DNA from: an uncultured Alphaproteobacteria bacterium
Lineage (GTDB): Bacteria > Pseudomonadota > Alphaproteobacteria > Rs-D84
Direction of reading: 5' to 3'
Length of the DNA stretch: 9,601 bases
Assembly: GCA_946185785.1 (NCBI GenBank)
Contig: CAMHKP010000010.1
Span: 1 to 9,601 of the forward strand
The position numbers and the translations under genes were made by a program. Below the pieces are notes generated by a model, which did not search any database, had not been told where the DNA came from, and worked only from the letters and a program-made list of their open reading frames with translations. Positions 1 to 6,600 of this stretch are shown here, piece by piece; positions within the stretch are counted from its first letter, which is position 1; the number at the start of each line of letters is the position of its first letter.

Positions 1-531
1 TTTCGACATAACAGGCGTATCGCATACAACATCCGTATCAGCAAATTCCGCATGAGTAGCTTTTAAAAATTCAGCAAAGAAAATCCCTTGGGTCACAGGC
101 ATACTAAACAAGCTTGATGGAATACATTTATTCGGCACAACCTTGACCTTGCCATTTAGACAAATTTGTTTAACATTTCCAATTACGACATGCGCGTTCG
201 CCCGAAAAGCCGAATTAAACAATTTTTCAAACCAATTTTCTTCTTGGGCATCTTCTGGATTCACAAAACCGATATAATCACCCGTCGCGTATTTCATACC
301 AAAATTATATGCCGCACCCATACTGATATGTTTTTTTGTTTTGTATATTTCTATGCGTGGATCACGCAACACCGCTATTTTTAATAATTCGGTCGAATTG
401 TCTGTCGAACAATTATCGACACAAATAATCTGCAAGTCGCTTAACTTTTGCATGCGCAAAGATTCCATACAGCGCGGCAAAGCACCTGCGACATTATATA
501 CGGGTACAATTACTGATACTTTTGGTTTCAT
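1..531 (-). CDS. Family 2 glycosyltransferase, C-terminus off the left edge
   Basis: The reading frame is open from ATG at 531 down to base 1 without a stop, giving 177 residues of a longer protein. It starts MKPKVSVIVPVYN, the usual first beta strand of GT-A fold family 2 enzymes, which transfer sugars from nucleotide-sugar donors at the cytoplasmic face of the membrane. The second conserved strand carries VDNCSTDNS (residues 38-46), the nucleotide-binding position that is often DDGSTD. The usual metal-binding DXD site, expected after GDYIGFV, reads NPED (residues 91-94), so the first Asp is Asn and the third position is Glu. The start overlaps the stop of the upstream glycosyltransferase as ATGA, and AAGGA (541-545) sits 9 bases before the ATG, so translation is probably coupled. 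The role is probably surface polysaccharide or protein glycan synthesis. Donor and acceptor cannot be read from the sequence, and reduced activity is possible given the altered DXD. Confidence 0.88.
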   Translation of the reverse strand, partial: MKPKVSVIVPVYNVAGALPRCMESLRMQKLSDLQIICVDNCSTDNSTELLKIAVLRDPRIEIYKTKKHISMGAAYNFGMKYATGDYIGFVNPEDAQEENWFEKLFNSAFRANAHVVIGNVKQICLNGKVKVVPNKCIPSSLFSMPVTQGIFFAEFLKATHAEFADTDVVCDTPVMSK

Positions 532-1520
532 TTTTTATCATCCTTGGTTGCGAAAACGAATATCATCATTCTCATAAGCAGCATTTGAAATTTATTAAAA
601 TATTTTGCTGACATATATTCATTGCCCAATGTTTTTTTCAAAACATTTGCACCTTCGGCGCGATATTTTTTTTCTTGCAGTGGCAATTTTAATGCCGCAT
701 CAAAATAGTATTGCGCAAATCCGCCAAGAAAGACGTCCAACGCCCATTCTGGCAATCTTGGCTTTACCTTGTCGTGAATATATTCCAGCGCAGGCGTAAA
801 GAACGTGACCAAACTGGCATGGCGCAAACCATTATTCATAACCGATGTTTGACTTAAACGGTGATATGTGACCGGAATACGCGCAACTGCGATACTTCTC
901 ACCACCGCCATTATATCCAACATATAACAAATATCATCGCCCGGACACAGCCCATAAACAAAACGTTCCTGACCCAATGTGCGTCGACGATACATTTGGT
1001 GCCAAATCCAAACATTTTTATATGTTTCGCCCAACATATCGGACACCTGAAAAAAGCTCTTTAAAACTTCGTCATAATCGCGCAAGACCGTTATTGGTGG
1101 AACGCGTTTCACATCAAAATCACGTGGCAGGTTTCTTGTGAACCTGAAATTATCAGGCACCATAATAGAGTCTGCATTAACCAAATCAACGTTGTTTTTT
1201 TGTCCAATGGCATACATCGATTCCAATGCAATCGGCAAATAGCAGTCATCAGAATCAAGATATGCAATCCAGTCCCCGCGCGCCACATCCAACCCACGAT
1301 TACGCGCAGCACCCACACCGGCATTTTTTTGACGAATTAGTTTGAAACGATGATCTGCACGAACGAATTGTTTGATAATTTCCACACTGTTATCAGTTGA
1401 ACCGTCATCAATTATGATACATTCAAAGTCAGTTAATGTTTGCAACCGCACAGATTCCAAACATTCCTGGATATACATTCCATTATTATAATTCGGTATG
1501 ATAACAGATACTTTTGGCAT
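528..1520 (-). CDS. Family 2 glycosyltransferase (GT-A fold), complete
   Basis: This 330-residue protein begins MPKVSVIIPNYNNGMYI and has the full set of GT2 landmarks. These are DDGSTDNS at 38-45 for nucleotide binding, NAGVGAARNRGL at 66-77, the metal-binding DSDD at 89-92 after GDWIAYL, and PGDD at 193-196 in the position where many members have the catalytic-base ED motif. The first 210 or so residues are the catalytic domain. The remainder is mostly helical, with a hydrophobic Met/Leu/Phe-rich stretch at about 311-324 that could be a membrane-association helix. Length and organisation match single-domain capsule, LPS or exopolysaccharide glycosyltransferases. The start is ATG at 1520, preceded by AAAGGG (1532-1537) with an 11-base spacing. 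It is the first gene of a leftward unit whose second member is a related but diverged glycosyltransferase, which suggests an old tandem duplication. The specific sugar and product are not recognisable. Confidence 0.93.
   Translation of the reverse strand: MPKVSVIIPNYNNGMYIQECLESVRLQTLTDFECIIIDDGSTDNSVEIIKQFVRADHRFKLIRQKNAGVGAARNRGLDVARGDWIAYLDSDDCYLPIALESMYAIGQKNNVDLVNADSIMVPDNFRFTRNLPRDFDVKRVPPITVLRDYDEVLKSFFQVSDMLGETYKNVWIWHQMYRRRTLGQERFVYGLCPGDDICYMLDIMAVVRSIAVARIPVTYHRLSQTSVMNNGLRHASLVTFFTPALEYIHDKVKPRLPEWALDVFLGGFAQYYFDAALKLPLQEKKYRAEGANVLKKTLGNEYMSAKYFNKFQMLLMRMMIFVFATKDDKK
541..545 (-). promoter_or_regulatory. Ribosome binding site of the second glycosyltransferase
   Basis: AAGGA on the minus strand lies inside the last codons of the upstream glycosyltransferase, 9 bases before the ATG at 531. 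Together with the ATGA stop/start overlap it fixes the start and supports translational coupling. Confidence 0.7.
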
Positions 1521-1586
1521 AAATTCATTAACCCTTTCTGGGCCATTTTAATTGACAAACCGCTAAAAATAAAGAAAAAAAGAACA

Positions 1587-1615
1587 ATTAGACATCCACT
1601 CCAAATACTTGACAA
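1587..1615 (-). promoter_or_regulatory. Sigma70-type promoter for the leftward glycosyltransferase unit
   Basis: On the minus strand TTGTCA (1615 down to 1610) is followed after 17 bases by TCTAAT (1592 down to 1587). Each hexamer matches five of six consensus bases and the spacing is optimal. Transcription would begin near 1580, leaving a leader of about 60 bases before the ATG at 1520. The -35 hexamer uses five of the six bases of the -35 element of the rightward promoter, so the two cannot be fully occupied at once. The call rests only on motif match and position. Confidence 0.6.
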
Positions 1616-1636
1616 AACACTTTTTTGAACTATAAT
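1609..1636 (+). promoter_or_regulatory. Consensus sigma70-type promoter for the subtilase gene
   Basis: TTGACA at 1609-1614 and TATAAT at 1631-1636 are perfect -35 and -10 hexamers separated by 16 bases. Initiation would be expected near 1643, giving a leader of only about 15 bases before the TTG start at 1659. The perfect hexamers suggest strong housekeeping transcription unless a repressor intervenes. No clear operator palindrome is visible, although the whole element sits inside the divergent intergenic region. Confidence 0.8.
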
Positions 1637-1646
1637 TATGGTGTGT

Positions 1647-1655
1647 AAGAGGTGA
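1647..1655 (+). promoter_or_regulatory. Strong ribosome binding site that selects a TTG start
   Basis: AAGAGGTGA is close to the full anti-Shine-Dalgarno complement (one G short of AAGGAGGTGA). Its AGAGG core ends 6 bases before TTG at 1659. The site decides in favour of TTG over the internal ATG at 1692-1694, which would cut the signal peptide in half. Confidence 0.78.
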
Positions 1656-1658
1656 GCA

Positions 1659-3521
1659 TTGAAACTTCTGAATAAAATCTTTACAGGAATTATGTGTGGC
1701 GTGCTGGCTATGAACGGCGCGGTGGCTGCCGACGATTGTTCAAATATTACGTATAAACAATCACATCCAGAACGTTGCAAATATACAGAAAGCAACACCG
1801 ACAACACATTTACTTACTTGTCTGTAGGCGCCGGGGCGGCCGCTGCCGGCGCCGCTATTGCTATGTTAATGGGCGGTGGTTCGTCATCGGGCGGTTCAAG
1901 TGACACAGGCGCACAATACTATGCCCGCACAATCACCCCAACCAAGATTATGCGCAAAAATATCGGTACAGATATCAGTGTCGCACAACTGGAAACGACC
2001 ATATCGTCCACCGAATATGACCGCAACGCAACCCAATATGACGATATTCAATTGGCATATTCAATCGCACGTGGATATACCGGTGTTGGAACTAATATCG
2101 CGGTATTTGACACAAAATTGGGGACAATGGTGCGCCACGCTGAAAAAGTTATGGAAACAATTACCCCAATCGCACCAAACGCATCTGTTGAACACCATAT
2201 GATTGCCAACCACATTGACGATTTCTTGTCATATTATGAAATCGGTAATGTTATCGCAAACACGTCCAACGCAAACGTTTATAATAATTCTTGGAATGCT
2301 TCAATGGGTGCAAACACAATCAAAACGCGCGCCCAATTGGTAAATTTAACCGACCAGAATTTCGTGAACGCAATTTCCAACGCTGCAACACAAAAAGACG
2401 CTATATTCGTATGGGCGGCTGGAAACGATTCCAGCGCACAAAGCGGTATGTTGTCTGCGATGCCAAATGTGATGCCTGAATTAAATGGTCATTTTATAAA
2501 TGTCGTTGCATGGGACAGCGAAACAAGCCAATTAGCCGATTACAGTAATGCATGTGGCGTCACACAAAACTATTGTATTACCGCACCTGGAACTTTCCAA
2601 AGCGATAATATCCAAGGCACATCTTTTGCCGCCCCAGTTGTTTCGGCGGCTATTGCCGTTATTCGCGAAGCAGAATTGGCAAAAAATCACCCAATGGATG
2701 CGGAATCTATAACCAACATTTTGTTTGAAACCGCAGCGGACTTAGGCGAAGTCGGCGTTGACGAAATCTATGGCCATGGTATGCTGGATTTAGAAGCCGC
2801 CACCCGCCCAGTTGGCGCATCAACAATCGTAATAAATGAAAACGTTTCACAACCATTGCAAATCGCACGCGTATCTGCCCAGATTGCACATGGTATCCAA
2901 TCGGCAAATCCAACAATGGCTTTCTTTGATAAATATGGTCGTGAATTTGAAACAAGCGTTGCCGACAATATTTCTGTACAAAATCGCGGATTGGGATTTG
3001 AACGTCTGCGTGGTGATGATGCGCGCACAAAATTCGAATTCGGTGATATAGAATTTGGCTTTTATCGTAATGACATGTTGTCTGGAACTGGATTTTTACA
3101 AACAAACGGTGATACAACAACCAGTTATATCGGTACAAACAAATCATACAAATTTGGCAACATTGAATTGTTTGGACACACACAACTGGGTATTGCCCGC
3201 CCACAAGCCGGTGAAGAATCTGTAATTTCATCTTTCTCTAATATATATACAGCATCCGCATATGTCGGGGTGCGTGGCGACAAATGGTCTTTTTCAGTCG
3301 GTATTCCAGACACAATCGTAAATGGGGCTATGAATTTACATTTGGCAAATGGTCGTAATACATCTGGCGCAATTACATATCGCGACTATAAAATTGATAT
3401 GGCAGCAACACCATCTGTGGAATATATGGCAAAATACGGCTTCTTGACCGCAGGGTTTGTTGACAATCCATATGGCCAAGACGAATTTTATATGTTTGCG
3501 AAAACAAAACTTGCTTTTTAA
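1659..3521 (+). CDS. Subtilisin-family (S8) autotransporter-like serine protease
   Basis: The 620-residue product begins at TTG with a Sec signal peptide (basic N-terminus, hydrophobic core 8-19, likely cleavage near AVA/ADD at 23-24). A short segment with Cys27 and Cys40 follows, then an Ala/Gly-rich hydrophobic stretch (54-71) and a Gly/Ser linker (72-81). The S8 domain spans about 125-380. The catalytic Asp is D151 in IAVFDTKLG, the oxyanion Asn is N256 in WAAGND, and the nucleophile is S322 in GTSFAAP. The best candidate for the catalytic His is H160, because RHAEKVMETITPIAPNA aligns without gaps to the HGTHVAG...APNA segment of relatives. This leaves only eight residues between Asp and His, far fewer than usual. 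The YSNACG...YCITAPG segment (295-311) is typical of autotransporter subtilases. Residues 385-620 alternate polar and aromatic residues and end KTKLAF with terminal Phe, as in outer-membrane beta barrels. The substrate is unknown. The gene lies just upstream of the A2M gene on the same strand. Confidence 0.88.
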   Translation: MKLLNKIFTGIMCGVLAMNGAVAADDCSNITYKQSHPERCKYTESNTDNTFTYLSVGAGAAAAGAAIAMLMGGGSSSGGSSDTGAQYYARTITPTKIMRKNIGTDISVAQLETTISSTEYDRNATQYDDIQLAYSIARGYTGVGTNIAVFDTKLGTMVRHAEKVMETITPIAPNASVEHHMIANHIDDFLSYYEIGNVIANTSNANVYNNSWNASMGANTIKTRAQLVNLTDQNFVNAISNAATQKDAIFVWAAGNDSSAQSGMLSAMPNVMPELNGHFINVVAWDSETSQLADYSNACGVTQNYCITAPGTFQSDNIQGTSFAAPVVSAAIAVIREAELAKNHPMDAESITNILFETAADLGEVGVDEIYGHGMLDLEAATRPVGASTIVINENVSQPLQIARVSAQIAHGIQSANPTMAFFDKYGREFETSVADNISVQNRGLGFERLRGDDARTKFEFGDIEFGFYRNDMLSGTGFLQTNGDTTTSYIGTNKSYKFGNIELFGHTQLGIARPQAGEESVISSFSNIYTASAYVGVRGDKWSFSVGIPDTIVNGAMNLHLANGRNTSGAITYRDYKIDMAATPSVEYMAKYGFLTAGFVDNPYGQDEFYMFAKTKLAF

Positions 3522-3603
3522 TTAAATTTTCATAAATAAAAAACTTGTTTTTTCGTCTTTTCATTTCTAACATATAGCCAAAGAACATTGGGGAGTGTTT
3601 CTG
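3522..3603 (+). other. Short intergenic gap between subtilase and A2M genes
   Basis: These 82 bases are strongly AT-rich. They hold an all-A/U potential hairpin (3538-3553) with no GC in the outer stem, too weak to call a terminator. There is also a poor promoter-like pair, TTGTTT at 3545-3550 and TAACAT at 3568-3573 with a 17-base spacer (three and four consensus matches). Read-through from the strong subtilase promoter into the A2M gene is therefore possible. Confidence 0.5.
3590..3595 (+). promoter_or_regulatory. Ribosome binding site that decides the A2M start
   Basis: GGGGAG ends 8 bases before GTG at 3604, which is good spacing. The other in-frame GTG at 3595 would overlap this site and have no Shine-Dalgarno of its own, so the 3604 start is preferred. 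Confidence 0.65.
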
Positions 3604-6600
3604 GTGAAAGGAAGAAAGCAAAAGCCATCATCACGCAAATGGTTGCGTGGCATTGTTTTGGGGTTAATCGCAATTGTCGCAATTTGCGCATGCTTTTTGT
3701 TGTTCCACGATTCATCCAAGAAAACACGTTTAATGTTAACGGTACCAACCCCCACCCCAACCGCATTTCTGGATTCTAATTCCGCTAATTTTATGATGTC
3801 GTCCAGCACGCCAGAGGTTAACAACAATCGTACATTAACCTCTGTCCAACCACTGATTATTTCATACAACTGGGCATCTGGGCCATATGCGCCTGCATTT
3901 AAAATGGATTTAACCACCACCGATATTGCGCGCGACGTTAAAATCACCCCTTACCTACGCGGAAACTGGACGGTTCGTGGTCCAAATATGATTGGATTTA
4001 CCCCAGATTCAGACTGGTTGCCGAACACTAAATACACTGTAAAAATCAGCAAAAAATTATTCAACAGCGATGTCCGTCCAGATTCACGAACCACATCTTT
4101 TGTGACACCGAAAATTGCCGCCACAATTGACAGTTTTAACGTATACCCCGATGAATCACGCAGCCGCACCGTTGTTGGCGCAGCGGTTGTGTCTTTCAAT
4201 TATCCAATTGAAACCGATGGTTTTGCTGATCGCGTTTCTGTGAAATTGGGGATGCATCGTGTTAAATTTGACGTGCGTTTCGACCGATTTAATCGCACCG
4301 CCATTATTACAACCGAACCAATTGCGGTTGATGACACATCACATACGTTGCGATTAAAAATAAACCGCATAGATTCTGCAACACAAAACACATCTACCCA
4401 GAAAGTCAGCGCCAGCACCACCATTGAATCACTGGACAATTTCTTCAAGATTTCTGGAATAAAATCTATCGCGGCCGATGATGCGCGTGGCAATGCGCAA
4501 CAACTAATCTTGATAAATATGACAACGGCTGCAGATGCCAAAACGAATTGGGCGCGTGATTTAGATGTATATCTTTTACCGAAATATACCGAAGACGATG
4601 ATTCACAACCACACGAATGGGCAAACGATGAAATAAGCAGTGCAGTATTAGCAAAATCTAAAAAATTAAACATTAAACAGACTGACTTTGCCAACCCGAT
4701 TGGTGTATATCAGTATGCTTTTGCATATGATGTAACCGATGATTCACAACGCTATATATATGTAAAGGTGCGCGATGGTATAAAATCAAGTTCTGGGTTT
4801 GTATTAAAAAATGGCGTCAATCGTGTATTGCCAGTCGCATATCCAGAAAAGACGGTCAAGATTGCCGGCACTGGCGCATTATTGTCTTTGGCGGGCGATA
4901 AAAAATTAACAATTGTTGCACGTGGTGGCGCAGATACCGCATATGTTAATTTATATAAAATTAAATCAGATGATATAAATCACCTTATATCACAAACATA
5001 TAATGTATTTGCCCAGAACATTGAATTCAAATCATGGTCTTTTGGTGTGTACGACATGGCATCGGTATTCCAAAAACGTATCGGGTTTGCAAACACCGCA
5101 ATGAACAAGACTAATTATGCATCGGTTGATTTGGGCGATTATCTGGATCGTGGCACAAACGACAAAACCGGAATATTTGTAATTCAAACTGGCGCCACAG
5201 AATCCAGCGCAGAATACAGTGACCGTCGTTTGATATTACTAACAAACATCGGCTTGATTCGTAAAGTTGCACTGGACGGCACATCGTCTGTATTCACATC
5301 GCAACTGAATGATGGTGCACCATATGCAGACGTTGAAATATTTGTGCTGGGGCGCAACGGAAATGCAATCTGGGCGGGGCGTACCGATGAAACCGGATTT
5401 GTCACAATACCAAATTTTGCATGGTCTGAATATCGCAACGAACGCGAACCGGTTGCGATTGTTGCCCGCGCCAAAGACGATGTTTCGTTCATCCCATATA
5501 ATTCATATGATACACATGTTGAATATTCTAAATTTGAAATAGATGGTGCATACGCAACACATTCAACCCCAATGAACGCGTTTGTATTTTCAGATCGTGG
5601 TATATATCGTCCTGGTGAAACCGCAACAATCGCTGGGGTCGTAAAAAACAAAACATTTACAAAACTATCAAATGTACCAGTTAAACTGGAAATCACCGAT
5701 CCGCGTGGCCGCACCGTACGCGAAGAATCATTTGCGCTTTCTGGGGACGGTATGTTTGATGTATCATATCCCGTTTCAAAAAATGCTGCGATTGGTGAAT
5801 ATGCCATAAACGTATTTTTGACAACCAGCAAAAACCGTATCCATGATACAATCGGCACAACAACTTTTCGTGTCCAAGAATTCACCCCAGACAATTTAAA
5901 AATAACTGCTGACATTACTGGCGCTAATGACGATGGTTGGATTTCTGTGAATAATATGTCTGCGAATATTACACTGTTCAACCTGTTTGGGACTCCGGCA
6001 CCAGATCGTCGTATTTCGGCACATGCAACACTGCGCCCAATTGAATTTGTATTCCCAGAATATCGCGATTATACATTTACCCCGAACTTTATATCTGGGA
6101 CTGGTCTGTCCGACAACGCAGCATCACGCGCACAAACATTTTCTGTTGATTTACCAGATGTAAAAACCGATGAAAGTGGCCATGCAAAACTGGACATTAA
6201 CTTTAATCGTACTATTCCAAATGGCACCTATTTAATGACATTAAATGTCACTGGATTCGAAGGTGCATCTGGCACAGGTGTCCAAACGGCAATAACCGCA
6301 CGTGTTTCAGATGCTGAATTTTTAATTGGCTATCACGCTAATTCCAACCTTAGCTATATTTCGCGCGATGATGTTCGCAAGGTCAACTTACTTGCATTAA
6401 ACATGTCCGGTAAACGTGCAGCAGCGAACGGCTTAACCATGCGTACGGTACGTCGCGAAAACCTGACCAGTTTGGTCAAAGACTATAATGATTATTACAA
6501 ATATCAAACAATTACACGCGATACCGTAATATCAACAACAAATATTAATATTGCTGAATCTGGCAGCGAAATTCGTTTGGACACCAGTCACGGTGGTACA

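Noticed and set aside
1552..1616. Direct repeat TTGACAAA at 1552-1559 and 1609-1616, considered as a regulator site pair
   Set aside because: Only eight bases match and one copy is part of the -35 element. In AT-rich intergenic DNA this is likely chance.
3538..3553. AAAAAAC..GTTTTTT inverted repeat followed by T-rich DNA, a possible terminator after the subtilase gene
   Set aside because: The stem is entirely A-U apart from a closing C-G around an impossible two-base loop. It would be far too weak for intrinsic termination.
3545..3573. TTGTTT-17-TAACAT as a promoter for the A2M gene
   Set aside because: Only three and four consensus matches in AT-rich DNA. Spacing alone is not enough to call it.
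3595..3597. GTG at 3595 as the A2M start, adding three residues
   Set aside because: The GGGGAG ribosome binding site would overlap this codon, while GTG at 3604 has correct 8-base spacing.
4596..4750. 14-base repeat CGATGATTCACAAC at 4596-4609 and 4737-4750
   Set aside because: Both copies encode the same short DDSQ peptide within the A2M gene. No further repeat structure surrounds them.
5184..5981. 265-codon open frame on the minus strand
   Set aside because: It lies wholly antisense to the A2M gene in a region with clear A2M domain signatures, has no recognisable domain, and is explained by codon bias of the plus-strand frame.
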